A DNA stretch of 64,000 bases from Heterobilharzia americana (lineage: Eukaryota; Platyhelminthes; Trematoda; Strigeidida; Schistosomatidae): assembly GCA_944470555.2 (NCBI GenBank), contig OX104128.1, forward strand, positions 64,673,257 through 64,737,256. Reading direction: 5' to 3'. The notes under the pieces were generated by a model. It did not search any database. It saw only the letters and a list, made by a program, of their open reading frames with translations, and was not told the DNA's origin. Below, one piece after another: positions 61,501-64,000 of this stretch (position 1 is the first letter of the stretch; each line of letters starts with the position of its first letter). Made by a program: the position numbers and the translations under genes.

Positions 61501-62110
61501 ATCTTCACCCTAACCTTCATATCATCGTCTATTCTTGTCTTCCTATAACTTATGCCTCATTGTTTTATATTTCTGTATCTTCTATCCTGCTACCTTGTAA
61601 CCTCGACGTGCTAATGTTAGATGGGGCAACTTAGACCGCTAAGCGGTATCCCTAGACCCCATTTTGTTAGTCTATCTAACTTTTCGTCTGACCGATGTAA
61701 GTGTGTGTTGGAGGCCTCGAGACGATAATAATCGATAGTGGGAAACTGTTTATAATATCATTTTGAGTGGATTATAGGTAAAGTTACATACAACTAATGT
61801 GTCACATGTACTCTAAATCTGATTACTACTGACTACAACCATGTATACTTTCTGCCCTCAAATATACCAATAACAGATGCTTGAACCTTTTTTGTTTGTG
61901 ACACACTAACAACAACAAGAGGAATATTATAATTTTCTTCATACTCTTTCTTAATTTTTATTATCTTCTAATTGTATTTCTAATTTCCAATGACAAATTT
62001 CCTAATTCATTGTTTTGTCAAAATTTTAGTTTGATAACAATCGTGATTGTTTTCCAAACATATTGGATGTTTCAATGTGCTTGATTGAATTTTTCAAAAT
62101 ATACTCAAAT
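17750..62110 (+). CDS. RAB3GAP2: RAB3GAP2: Rab3 GTPase-activating protein non-catalytic subunit (multi-exon, both ends incomplete)
   Basis: Twenty-one exons (listed separately) join in phase to about 1157 codons with no internal stop. The order of landmarks matches animal RAB3GAP2 throughout: VVGLENGEL (beta-propeller region), [30 protein letters not shown] with [23 protein letters not shown], then the helical C-terminal region with [33 protein letters not shown] and [15 protein letters not shown]. In animals this subunit pairs with RAB3GAP1 to act on Rab3 (GAP) and Rab18 (GEF) in vesicle traffic and ER shape. No GAP catalytic residues are expected here. The start codon and the last ~200 residues lie outside my model. 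Exon boundaries rest on GT/AG sites and phase, not on transcripts. Confidence 0.93.
17997..18051 (+). CDS. RAB3GAP2: RAB3GAP2 exon 2 (micro-exon, 55 nt)
   Basis: Follows a 35-nt intron (17962-17996). It codes for [18 protein letters not shown] and restores the phase needed by exon 3. Donor GTATTA at 18052. It is supported mainly by phase and splice sites. Confidence 0.7.
18162..18240 (+). CDS. RAB3GAP2: RAB3GAP2 exon 3
   Basis: Acceptor TTTTCAG, donor GTATGT. It codes for [19 protein letters not shown], matching the WxxxVVGxxxGxxxFY strand pair of the propeller in animal RAB3GAP2. Confidence 0.88.
18279..18350 (+). CDS. RAB3GAP2: RAB3GAP2 exon 4
   Basis: A 38-nt intron precedes it. It codes for [20 protein letters not shown], aligned with NGVLLLAQLLNEDPVLQL of vertebrate RAB3GAP2. 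The strong donor GTAAGA is at 18351. Confidence 0.88.
18385..18562 (+). CDS. RAB3GAP2: RAB3GAP2 exon 5
   Basis: Uses the second AG of a CAGTAG tandem acceptor; using the first AG would insert an in-frame TAG. It codes for [20 protein letters not shown] and an acidic segment; donor GTGAGA at 18563. It corresponds to the AAIVTIDGFSLFQSLRACR region of the vertebrate protein. Confidence 0.85.
18624..18778 (+). CDS. RAB3GAP2: RAB3GAP2 exon 6
   Basis: Acceptor GGTTTCAG (weak pyrimidine tract), donor GTAACT. It codes for [15 protein letters not shown] and then [15 protein letters not shown], matching the conserved VGSNPFTGFFYALEG block. Confidence 0.87.
18899..18975 (+). CDS. RAB3GAP2: RAB3GAP2 exon 7
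   Basis: Acceptor CTTTTCAG, donor GTAAGT. It codes for [20 protein letters not shown], matching PLLSHVALAVASKLTSALF of vertebrate RAB3GAP2. Confidence 0.88.
19517..19779 (+). CDS. RAB3GAP2: RAB3GAP2 exon 8
   Basis: Acceptor TTCCAG, donor GTGAGT. It contains the best-conserved block: [20 protein letters not shown] followed by [20 protein letters not shown] and VVRIWKG. Vertebrates have LPDSRRHGESICLSPCNT, LAAVTDDFGRVILLDVARG and IRMWKG here. This exon makes the gene identification firm. Confidence 0.95.
20025..20190 (+). repeat. tRNA-like SINE (family 2)
   Basis: A box-like TGTGGCTCATTTGTTTAAGG and B box GGTTCGAGCCCTG in tRNA spacing, followed by GGGCAGTCAGGTAGTATCA shared with 15220 and 45720. 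Confidence 0.65.
20766..21631 (-). repeat. Inverted repeat IR1, right arm
   Basis: Reverse complement of 16370-17236. This arm is continuous on its 5' side (minus strand) with further SR2-like RT sequence up to about 22500, so it is probably the parent copy. The left arm stops inside a shared non-SR2 insert. Confidence 0.9.
20766..22500 (-). mobile_element. SR2-like (RTE clade) element, minus strand, degenerate
   Basis: On the minus strand the order is an RT finger block near 22440-22370 (VYKKG, then a decayed NHRGIS region), [14 protein letters not shown] and [13 protein letters not shown] (counterpart of the YADD box, about 21995-21870, with the first Asp changed to Glu), then the C-terminal frames at 21499-21158 and 21156-20872. 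About 190 bp (around 21440-21635) of unrelated sequence interrupt the thumb region. The element is dead. Confidence 0.75.
22505..22680 (+). repeat. Decayed hammerhead-type SINE fragment
   Basis: Matches the ribozyme region of the SINE at 37905-37965 (GGGTGCGCACTTGTGAGTCC, CAGAACAGCTGTTGAGTGC), but CTGATGA and GAAA are lost, so no ribozyme is expected. Confidence 0.55.
24477..24732 (+). CDS. RAB3GAP2: RAB3GAP2 exon 9
   Basis: Completes the [18 protein letters not shown] block and codes for [20 protein letters not shown] with GPRIVSWDV, matching FLVIYAPRRGILEVWSTQQ and GPRVGAFNV of vertebrates (last propeller blade). Acceptor CAATAG; donor GTAAAT at 24733, chosen because it gives the phase required by exon 10. 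Confidence 0.9.
24733..25776 (+). other. Intron 9, left part
   Basis: AT-rich intron without a gene. It contains a perfect 17-bp inverted repeat at 25553-25569 and 25593-25609. Confidence 0.7.
25553..25609. repeat. Perfect 17-bp inverted repeat with 23-nt loop
   Basis: TGTAAGCGATTCTGTTA at 25553-25569 and its exact reverse complement at 25593-25609. It could form a stable hairpin in DNA or in the pre-mRNA. Origin unknown. Confidence 0.9.
25777..25787. repeat. Target-site duplication of minus-strand SR2-like copy (left)
   Basis: AGTCAATGCAT, matched with one difference by AGTCAATACAT at 26923-26933. Confidence 0.7.
25788..26922 (-). mobile_element. 5'-truncated SR2-like element, minus strand (IR2 left arm)
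   Basis: Bounded by an 11-bp target duplication (one mismatch) and ending on its 3' side in a (GAT)n tail (25788-25805). The minus strand encodes [20 protein letters not shown] (RT YADD box), then a frameshift before [20 protein letters not shown] and the thumb region, and a 4-bp GGTT insertion near 26255 that breaks the [11 protein letters not shown] block. The plus-strand copy at 34234-35446 carries the same defects. Confidence 0.88.
26934..28764 (+). other. Intron 9, right part
   Basis: No gene seen. It contains a MITE-like element with long terminal inverted repeats at about 27541-27847. Confidence 0.7.
27541..27847. mobile_element. MITE-like element with terminal inverted repeats
   Basis: The ends are perfect 20-bp inverted repeats, GTTTTCTCCACAAGTGGCTT at 27547-27566 and its complement at 27822-27841. 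A second internal inverted block (GTTGGTCGAAGTTTTGTC near 27576; GACAAAACTTCGGCAGGACC near 27775) extends imperfect pairing to about 65 bp. No transposase and no clear target duplication. A hAT-like origin is possible but unproven. Confidence 0.6.
28765..28940 (+). CDS. RAB3GAP2: RAB3GAP2 exon 10
   Basis: Acceptor TTTTTAG, donor GTATGT. It codes for [19 protein letters not shown], matching YQICLVDPVSGSVKTVNVP, then a helical [20 protein letters not shown] segment. It lies alone inside the IR2 loop. Confidence 0.9.
29090..29400 (+). repeat. Unclassified dispersed repeat, copy 1
   Basis: Shares the order CTGGTTAGAGCCGGTGAGCA, CCTGGACCTAGGTTTCGTGC, TCAGCAAGG with 56120-56250. A 109-codon frame here is not conserved in the other copy, so I do not call it a gene. 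Confidence 0.55.
30440..32870 (+). mobile_element. SR2-like element, plus strand, decayed, nearly full RT length
   Basis: 30540-30710 codes for [20 protein letters not shown], the SR2-type end of the endonuclease. 31030-31110 reads [20 protein letters not shown] (RT N-terminus). 31370-31550 has VYKKG and [19 protein letters not shown] in shifting frames. 32270-32700 is the C-terminal region ([21 protein letters not shown]). Many stops; no function expected. Confidence 0.72.
33755..33900 (-). repeat. tRNA-like SINE fragment (family 2), minus strand
   Basis: On the minus strand it begins GAGCTGTGGCTCAATGGTCT (A-box region), followed by a degenerate B box. Confidence 0.5.
34224..34233 (+). repeat. 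Target-site duplication of plus-strand SR2-like copy (left)
   Basis: ACTATAAGCC, repeated exactly at 35447-35456. Confidence 0.85.
34234..35446 (+). mobile_element. 5'-truncated SR2-like element (IR2 right arm)
   Basis: 1213 bp between perfect 10-bp target duplications, ending in a (GAT)n tail. It encodes [20 protein letters not shown] (RT block B, about 34263-34322), [20 protein letters not shown] (catalytic YADD) and the thumb ([22 protein letters not shown]), then a broken [13 protein letters not shown] junction and the C-terminal [13 protein letters not shown]. The upstream RT blocks are missing by 5' truncation. Nearly identical to 25788-26922 in inverse orientation. Confidence 0.9.
35447..35456 (+). 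repeat. Target-site duplication of plus-strand SR2-like copy (right)
   Basis: ACTATAAGCC directly after the (GAT)n tail. Confidence 0.85.
36845..36997 (+). CDS. RAB3GAP2: RAB3GAP2 exon 11
   Basis: Acceptor TTCTTACAG, donor GTTAGT. It codes for [20 protein letters not shown] and [16 protein letters not shown], helical region corresponding to the segment around ILDIKYPATKKQALESIL in vertebrates. Confidence 0.88.
37695..38050 (+). mobile_element. Hammerhead-bearing tRNA-derived SINE (Sm-alpha type), copy 1
   Basis: tRNA-like part with A box GTAGCTCAATGGCAACACG and B box GGTTTCGATCC, then the ribozyme (37910-37959), then the 3' region TTGATGTCAGTCTACAATGA and AACAACTTGAAATATTTTC. The same 3' region recurs at 50060, 57280, 58420 and 62680. 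Such SINEs with hammerheads are established in Schistosoma. In intron 11, sense to RAB3GAP2. Confidence 0.85.
37910..37959 (+). ncRNA. Hammerhead ribozyme, all core residues kept
   Basis: Stem I GCACTG (37910-37915) pairs exactly with CAGTGC (37954-37959). Core CTGATGA is at 37916-37922. Stem II is TCC/GGA, core GAAA at 37942-37945, and a short stem III ACA-GC-TGT. Predicted cleavage follows the C at 37953 (context GTC). Every invariant nucleotide of the C-U-G-A-N-G-A and G-A-A-A core is present. It lies 168 nt upstream of exon 12 in the transcribed sense. Confidence 0.88.
38127..38290 (+). CDS. RAB3GAP2: RAB3GAP2 exon 12
   Basis: Acceptor ATATTTAG, donor GTAAGT. It codes for [20 protein letters not shown] and a [10 protein letters not shown] end, parallel to the [21 protein letters not shown] segment of vertebrates. 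Confidence 0.87.
38490..38501. repeat. Target-site duplication of RTE fragment (left)
   Basis: TCATGGGTGCAT, repeated exactly at 39057-39068. Confidence 0.88.
38502..39056 (-). mobile_element. 5'-truncated RTE element, minus strand
   Basis: 555 bp between perfect 12-bp target duplications, with a (TAA)n tail on its 3' side (38502-38517). It carries the end of RT ([19 protein letters not shown]) and [12 protein letters not shown], then the C-terminal tail. This copy reads through where the full-length element at 9538 has TGA. Confidence 0.9.
39057..39068. repeat. Target-site duplication of RTE fragment (right)
   Basis: TCATGGGTGCAT, identical to 38490-38501. Confidence 0.88.
39672..40776 (-). 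mobile_element. RTE deletion derivative with 5' extension (IR3 left arm)
   Basis: On the minus strand it has a ~170-bp non-RTE extension (40776-40605), the RTE 5' end (CTGGTTAACTAG) and UTR, then a junction where CCGCACGATGTTTGAACCCAG (start of the endonuclease) joins AATTTGAAGTAATCTCCTTC (near the RT end). This deletes about 2.3 kb relative to the full element. The C-terminal tail follows to 39672. Extension, junction and tail all recur at 46101-47190. Confidence 0.85.
40777..42025 (-). pseudogene. RTE reverse transcriptase fragment, minus strand
   Basis: Covers RT from NLITKEEKQ (42015) through [28 protein letters not shown] (block A, one residue lost), [17 protein letters not shown] (block B) and [12 protein letters not shown], where the FADD box is changed to AHDD. 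It stops at the GCACTCAGCATG site. Several frameshifts. It is truncated at both ends and abuts the deletion derivative at 40776. Confidence 0.85.
42442..42982 (-). mobile_element. SR2-like 3' fragment, minus strand
   Basis: A tail of CAAT repeats (about 42421-42445) is followed on the minus strand by the SR2 C-terminal region ([19 protein letters not shown] area) with the same GGTT 4-bp insertion (near 42745) as the IR2 copies, and an internal deletion near the 3' end. The 5' end is truncated within the RRDIRLS region at about 42982. Frame 42482-42769 is a remnant. Confidence 0.8.
43071..43335 (+). CDS. RAB3GAP2: RAB3GAP2 exon 13
   Basis: The acceptor CATAATGAACAG at 43070 keeps phase with exon 12; the nearer TTTATAG would not. 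It codes for [20 protein letters not shown], parallel to [20 protein letters not shown], then a Ser/Thr-rich linker. Donor GTGAGT. Confidence 0.85.
43336..43973 (+). other. RAB3GAP2 intron 13
   Basis: 638 bp of AT-rich DNA; no repeat or gene recognised. Confidence 0.75.
43974..44071 (+). CDS. RAB3GAP2: RAB3GAP2 exon 14
   Basis: Acceptor CATTTTAG, donor GTATGT. It codes for [18 protein letters not shown] and [12 protein letters not shown], matching the ESAGLSPQLLLSLLLSVWL segment of vertebrates. Confidence 0.86.
44243..44609 (+). mobile_element. Short retro-insert with RTE 3' piece and A-rich ends
   Basis: Flanked by AAGTATATCAAA at 44243-44254 and 44598-44609 (12-bp duplication). The insert has about 40 bp of unrelated sequence and an A-rich tract (44297-44324), then the last part of an RTE element (from NERTNQEP to the [12 protein letters not shown] tail) without the normal (TAA)n tail, ending instead in poly(A) near 44589-44597. 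Confidence 0.68.
45650..45800 (+). repeat. tRNA-like SINE (family 2)
   Basis: B box GGGTTCGAACCCCGG at about 45686-45700, followed by GACAACCAAGTAGTATCATT. The A box is weak. Confidence 0.6.
46101..47190 (+). mobile_element. RTE deletion derivative with 5' extension (IR3 right arm)
   Basis: Plus-strand counterpart of 39672-40776: the same ~170-bp extension (46101-46273), the same 5' UTR (a GGGTAAAGAGGGAAGGTTGG block) and the same deletion joint (about 46553-46573). The RT end is at 46620-46910 and the C-terminal tail runs to CCCAAGGGAC at 47190. It differs in its tail, a long (TA)n run. Confidence 0.85.
47191..47228 (+). repeat. (TA)n microsatellite, tail of RTE derivative
   Basis: An uninterrupted TA dinucleotide run directly after the RTE 3' end, in place of the usual (TAA)n tail. 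Confidence 0.9.
47559..47969 (+). CDS. RAB3GAP2: RAB3GAP2 exon 15 (largest, 137 codons)
   Basis: Acceptor TATTATAG, donor GTAGGT at 47970. It codes for [20 protein letters not shown], a Ser-rich insertion ([15 protein letters not shown]) and [20 protein letters not shown], matching [21 protein letters not shown] of vertebrates. The poly-Ser/Glu stretch looks lineage-specific. Confidence 0.87.
48052..48275 (-). mobile_element. Hammerhead-type SINE, minus strand, ribozyme core broken
   Basis: The minus strand gives A box AGTAGCTCAATGGCAACACG, a B-box region, then GCACTG-CTGAGAA where CTGANGA is required (G8 changed to A). Stem I (GCACTG/CAGTGC) and GAAA remain. No cleavage is expected. Confidence 0.8.
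48276..49306 (+). other. Intron 15, right part
   Basis: AT-rich intronic DNA; no gene or recognised repeat. Confidence 0.7.
49307..49625 (+). CDS. RAB3GAP2: RAB3GAP2 exon 16
   Basis: Acceptor TTTTTTACAG, donor GTAAGT. It codes for [20 protein letters not shown] followed by [16 protein letters not shown], matching the [21 protein letters not shown] block, and ends in RCVLANGR. Confidence 0.92.
49905..50118 (+). mobile_element. Hammerhead-type SINE, plus strand, copy 3
   Basis: A box GTGACTCAATGGTAACGTG, B box GGGTTCGAG, then a ribozyme region at 50004-50049 and the 3' region CAACTGATGTCAGTCTACGA. In intron 16, sense to the gene. Confidence 0.8.
50004..50049 (+). ncRNA. Hammerhead ribozyme, core kept but stem II weakened
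   Basis: Stem I GCACTG/CAGTGC is intact; the core CTGAGGA (50010-50016) fits C-U-G-A-N-G-A; GAAA is at 50032-50035. Stem II now pairs poorly (GTCTC against GAAC), so activity is doubtful. Confidence 0.6.
50362..50925 (-). mobile_element. RTE copy with 5' inversion
   Basis: 50362-50782 is the RTE 3' end on the minus strand with an (AAT)n tail at 50362-50378. Directly adjoining, 50785-50925 is the RTE 5' UTR start on the plus strand (TGGTTAACTAGTTCACTAG, GGGTAAAAAGGGAAGG). This head-inverted arrangement matches the twin-priming products of non-LTR elements. No clear target duplication found. Confidence 0.78.
51235..52019 (+). mobile_element. 5'-truncated SR2-like element, plus strand
   Basis: Flanked by AAAATACTGTACT (51222-51234) and AAAATGTTGTACT (52020-52032), an imperfect 13-bp target duplication, with a (TTGA)n tail. 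It encodes RRDIRLS-like to [20 protein letters not shown], and here the [12 protein letters not shown] block is intact, lacking the GGTT insertion of the other copies. The frame runs 51256-51768. Confidence 0.88.
52352..52510 (+). CDS. RAB3GAP2: RAB3GAP2 exon 17
   Basis: Acceptor GTTTCCAG; the donor GTATAT at 52511 opens a long (TA)n run. It codes for [20 protein letters not shown], matching [20 protein letters not shown] of vertebrates, then a charged tail. Confidence 0.93.
52512..52563 (+). repeat. (TA)n microsatellite touching a splice donor
   Basis: About 26 TA units beginning with the second base of the donor of exon 17, so the donor consensus itself is part of the repeat. Confidence 0.92.
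52647..52682 (+). CDS. RAB3GAP2: RAB3GAP2 exon 18 (tentative 36-nt micro-exon)
   Basis: A good acceptor TTTTCTGTAG at 52646; codes for [12 protein letters not shown] and gives the phase needed to join exons 17 and 19. The donor GTTTTC is weak. Length and position fit the short vertebrate segment before LLHLAYEQF. It could be longer, shorter or absent. Confidence 0.5.
52720..54840 (-). mobile_element. Decayed RTE/SR2-like element, minus strand
   Basis: On the minus strand: [11 protein letters not shown] (54750 region; the end of the endonuclease, compare LRLTGRR), [13 protein letters not shown] [20 protein letters not shown] (53800-53740; RT block A with Asp), RDDIVLLDD (about 53430; remnant of the YADD box) and [12 protein letters not shown] (about 53290). 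Numerous stops. The family differs from the SR2-like copies at 26 and 34 kb. Confidence 0.65.
55517..55762 (-). other. Unidentified 81-codon frame, minus strand
   Basis: An open frame with ordinary amino-acid composition ([36 protein letters not shown]). I do not recognise the family. Position 5' of the minus-strand RTE-like remnant suggests it may be part of that element, or a retroposed gene piece. Confidence 0.25.
56090..56350 (+). repeat. Unclassified dispersed repeat, copy 2
   Basis: Shares CTGGTTGGAGGCAATCAGCA, TCCTGGATCTAGGTTTCGTG and TCAGCAAGG with 29215-29285. No conserved reading frame. Confidence 0.55.
56644..56750 (+). CDS. RAB3GAP2: RAB3GAP2 exon 19
   Basis: Acceptor ACATTTTAG, donor GTAAGT. 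It codes for [20 protein letters not shown] and [13 protein letters not shown], matching [20 protein letters not shown] and CWEYVVQWNKDPE almost position by position. Confidence 0.95.
56790..56990 (-). repeat. tRNA-like SINE fragment (family 2) with G-rich insert
   Basis: Order as in the minus-strand copy at 59960-60115 (CACTAGACAATGAGCTG..., TTGTGTAAGG, ACTACCTGGTTGCCGAAACT). The B-box side holds a G run (GGGGGAGGGGGGGGGG, about 56921-56936). Confidence 0.5.
57172..57355 (+). mobile_element. Hammerhead-type SINE piece in fold-back form, ribozyme broken
   Basis: Two 35-nt arms (57172-57206 and 57276-57310) of the SINE 3' region lie in inverse orientation around a decayed ribozyme (CTAAGAA in place of CTGANGA, and GAAA deleted). 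It looks like a 5'-inverted insertion. Confidence 0.75.
57670..57850 (+). repeat. tRNA-like SINE (family 2), degenerate
   Basis: A-box-like TGTGGCTCATTGATCCTAAA, then a degenerate B box and GACAATCAGACAGTATTATT, as in the copies at 20025 and 45650. Confidence 0.5.
57912..58067 (+). CDS. RAB3GAP2: RAB3GAP2 exon 20
   Basis: Acceptor CTTTTACAG, donor GTAAGT. It codes for [20 protein letters not shown] and [20 protein letters not shown], matching [20 protein letters not shown] and MMWNTFLVKRFSAATYLM of vertebrates. Confidence 0.95.
58245..58492 (+). mobile_element. Hammerhead-bearing tRNA-derived SINE, copy 5
   Basis: The best-preserved tRNA-like promoter in the window: A box TGGCTCAGTGGTAACGC, B box GGGTTTGATCCC. 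The ribozyme is at 58343-58391 and the 3' region runs CAACTGATGTCAGTCTCCGA to CTCCCTCAAAATTCC. Sense to the host gene. Confidence 0.88.
58343..58391 (+). ncRNA. Hammerhead ribozyme, all core residues kept
   Basis: Stem I GCACTG (58343-58348) pairs with CAGTGC (58386-58391). The core CTGAAGA (58349-58355) fits C-U-G-A-N-G-A. Stem II is TCC/GGA, GAAA at 58374-58377, stem III ACA-GC-TGT, predicted cleavage after C 58385. Confidence 0.87.
58882..59292 (-). mobile_element. 5'-truncated RTE element, minus strand, decayed
   Basis: An (AAT)n-type tail at 58882-58892 precedes the RTE 3' end read on the minus strand (CCCAAGGGACAAAT, the GLRVGNDELG-like tail region, CTGGCCGGC variant at the NKEL site). 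Ends near 59292. No target duplication seen. Confidence 0.75.
59960..60115 (-). repeat. tRNA-like SINE (family 2), minus strand
   Basis: The minus strand reads GAGCTGTTGCTCATTGGTTT (A box) and ACGGGTTCGAACACAGC (B box), followed by GGGAAGTCAAATAGTATTA. One of the clearest copies of the family. Confidence 0.68.
60224..60358. repeat. Short element with imperfect 28-bp inverted ends
   Basis: CCTATGCGGATGCCTC... at 60224-60251 pairs with the complement at 60331-60358 with three mismatches. The 135-bp unit resembles a small MITE. Confidence 0.6.
60590..61760 (+). mobile_element. SR2-like element, plus strand, decayed
   Basis: Pieces in shifting frames: [14 protein letters not shown] (after block B, about 60605-60645), the LEYADD region replaced near 60700, [20 protein letters not shown] (about 61047-61110), [11 protein letters not shown] and [19 protein letters not shown] (61250-61310), and [18 protein letters not shown] (61397-61450). 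No intact function. Confidence 0.7.
62030..62110 (+). CDS. RAB3GAP2: RAB3GAP2 exon 21 (last in window)
   Basis: Acceptor AAAATTTTAG, donor GTGAGT. It codes for [20 protein letters not shown], matching MTSFLGSCLDLLQILMEAD of vertebrates. The remaining C-terminal exons must lie beyond the right edge. Confidence 0.87.
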
Positions 62111-62334
62111 GTGAGTTTTTCAGTTTTATCAGTTACACGCATTATCATATCTCTCTTATTAGTTAAGAAATTAGTAATTAATTAAGTGGTTACCAATTTT
62201 ACAATCTATGTTCATATTTCTCATACTTAAGTAATTGTCTTTTAATTATTCAACTTTACTAAGAATATAGAATTTCAGATGCAAATCAATCAGCTAAATT
62301 CACCCTATTTTGCTCTCTAATATGAAAAAGTTAT

Positions 62335-62733
62335 AATTAAATTTTGAGGGAGTTGTGGAGATTTGGAATTATTTCAAGTTGTTATTCATCGGAGACTGAC
62401 ATCAGTTGGAGGAACAAAGGAAACCTGGGAGCACTGGACAGCTGTTTCGTCCAACTAGTATGGAACTTCTCAGCAGTGCGCACCCACCACCCCACCAGCA
62501 GGGACCGAACCCGCGACCTTCGGGTTCCGTGACCAGCGCGTTACCATTGAGCCACTGGGTCAGAATCCAATGCTCCATATTTCCAACTTCTGTTAGCTCA
62601 CGATATAGCGCAACCGCCACCCAATGTCATCGTTGAGTATCTGTCCTCACGGCCATCAGGCTTTGACTCCACCGGTCGATGAATAACAACTTGAAATATT
62701 TCCAAATCTCCACAACTCCCTCAAAATTTAATT
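62335..62733 (-). mobile_element. Hammerhead-type SINE in fold-back arrangement, ribozyme core broken
   Basis: A full minus-strand SINE (62341-62640) whose 3' end (62335-62391) is repeated in inverse orientation at 62677-62733: 57-bp arms, one mismatch seen. The ribozyme reads CTGAGAA on the minus strand (G8 to A) with GAAA and stem I kept, so it should be inactive. The A box TGGCTCAATGGTAACGC is well preserved. Confidence 0.82.
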
Positions 62734-63139
62734 GAACTGGTGCTCATTGGTGACTAGCTTCGAGAAGTATTCCCCAAGTTCCAATGAGAAGTCGTGACCA
62801 TTTGTACAGTTAGTGGGATTGTAAAGTTCATTATGATAAGTGAGGATAATATTTCATGAATTATCATCAAACCAGTTGGAAAAATATGGAAGACTAAACA
62901 TCAAAGATGTAAGGAGGTGAATGAGTGAATGAATACAATGTGATTTTTTTCATTTAAAAGTAGCTCAGCGAAGATGAGATGAAACAACAAGTGTGAATAT
63001 CAGTCAGGTAAAGTTGCGATATGATATGATAGGGATCAAGAGAAGTGAAATTGTTATGAGAAAACATAATGGATTGAAATAGGGCAGAATAGAATAAAAA
63101 TAAAAAAAGGGATGGATGTAGGAATCATATGGTCAAATG
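62734..63139 (+). other. Noncoding stretch after last exon
   Basis: AT-rich intronic DNA; no gene or recognised repeat. Confidence 0.6.
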
Positions 63140-64000
63140 ATAAGTTAGGTCCAAGTTAGCGAGAAGGACCATACAAAGTGTTTCTGAATACATAATATTG
63201 GTACTAAATCATGTATCGCCAAGGCATCTGCGATACAAAAGAGAGTGTGTAAGTGCACTTTTCGATAGGTTTCATTTGACGTTGTAAATAATGTCAAAAG
63301 ATGATTCGAAAGCTGGATGGTTGAAGTCAACTATTTATTGGAGGATTGATAAAATTATATCACTATGTTCCTGTTTGCTCAGCCATACTGAGAGGTGCTC
63401 TTGAACGCGACGGGAAATGTTCCTCGATGAACTTTCTATGCAGCTAGCTCCACAAGTCCAAGTCAACATGTAGACATACATCGAATTGGACAACCAAGGT
63501 AACATTTCTTTAGCAAAAAGAATAGGTAACTCTTAGGTATGCGGGACAGAATGAATTTCCGATTGACCTTGTTAGACGGTGCTTAAGTATTTCATCTGCA
63601 GGATCACCTCTAAGTTAATGCAGATCCACTTCCTGAGATCGGTTGTTATGCCTAAATATTTTTACGATCTGTCTATTGTTACACTTTATAAAACTTGGTG
63701 TATACTTATGTTCCATGAAGTTTTGTTTCAATGAGTTTAGCTCATCCTGTGCACTATCTTCTGTACATATTTTCCGAACTCTTGATGAGAGAGAAAGAAC
63801 CAAATTTCGTTTCCTTTTCTATAGGGAAAAAAAAGCTATGGAGATTTGTCAGTTGCCCGTTCTGTTATTTTTCTGTAGACTGATATTTTCAGAGATCCAT
63901 CAGGTCTTCTTGTGATTAGTACGTCAAGGAATGGGATTTTAGAATCCGTTTCTTCTTCGATGTTGAATTTAATTGATTGCTGGCAATCCTTAAATGTTTT
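63140..64000 (-). mobile_element. Penelope-like element, minus strand, degenerate, leaves the window
   Basis: On the minus strand, from 64000 leftward: IPFLDVLITRRPDGSLKISV (about 63935-63875; the PLE block after the RT palm), then SLSSRVRKICTEDSAQDELN (about 63803-63740), pieces of a GIY-YIG region in several frames (63480-63370), and the C-terminal FCIADALAIHDLVPILCIQK (about 63240-63180). Many stops. Wording of the blocks differs from the element at 2-5220, so it is a second PLE family or subfamily. Confidence 0.72.

Larger units (their letters stand above)
58068..62029 (+). other. RAB3GAP2 intron 20 (4 kb)
   Basis: Holds a hammerhead SINE (58245-58492), an RTE fragment (58882-59292, minus), a tRNA-like SINE (59960-60115, minus), a short imperfect inverted repeat (60224-60358) and a decayed SR2-like element (60590-61760). 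58495-58880, 59295-59950 and 61765-62029 show no gene. Confidence 0.8.

Overview
The window looks like nuclear DNA of a blood fluke (Schistosomatidae, most likely Schistosoma). The evidence is AT-rich intronic sequence, very short 5' introns followed by kilobase-scale ones, tRNA-derived SINEs carrying hammerhead ribozymes (the Sm-alpha type), and dense SR2/RTE-like, CR1-like and Penelope-like retroelements. I cannot fix the species.

Left part, 1-14.2 kb: a nest of dead retroelements. A Penelope-like element (RT plus GIY-YIG) at 2-5220 is split by an internally deleted CR1-like element (about 571-3458). A CR1-like RT remnant (5.2-6.6 kb) is interrupted by a nearly complete RTE-clade element (6621-9857) with a 13-bp target-site duplication, (TAA)n tail and an intact 641-codon RT reading frame. 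A second degenerate CR1-like element fills 10.5-14.2 kb.

From 17.7 kb to beyond the right edge, the + strand carries one host gene: the orthologue of RAB3GAP2 (Rab3GAP150, the regulatory subunit of the Rab3/Rab18 GAP-GEF complex). I can place 21 exons (one tentative) whose phases join into one open frame of about 1157 codons. They cover roughly the first 80-85% of the animal protein. The true N-terminus and the C-terminus are not located. Introns grow from 34-120 nt at the 5' end to 4-8 kb downstream.

The long introns are filled with repeats: SR2-like copies, 5'-truncated RTE copies, tRNA-like SINEs and hammerhead SINEs. Three pairs of long inverted retroelement repeats (arms about 0.9-1.1 kb) bracket exons of the gene. 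IR1 encloses exons 1-8, IR2 encloses exon 10, and IR3 encloses exons 13-14. Two sense-oriented intronic hammerheads (37910-37959 and 58343-58391) keep every core nucleotide. At the right edge (63.1-64.0 kb) lies a second, degenerate Penelope-like element on the minus strand.

The most interesting signal is the combination of paired inverted repeats and sense hammerheads inside one essential trafficking gene. It suggests dsRNA formation, circular RNA or ribozyme cleavage in this pre-mRNA; this is inference.
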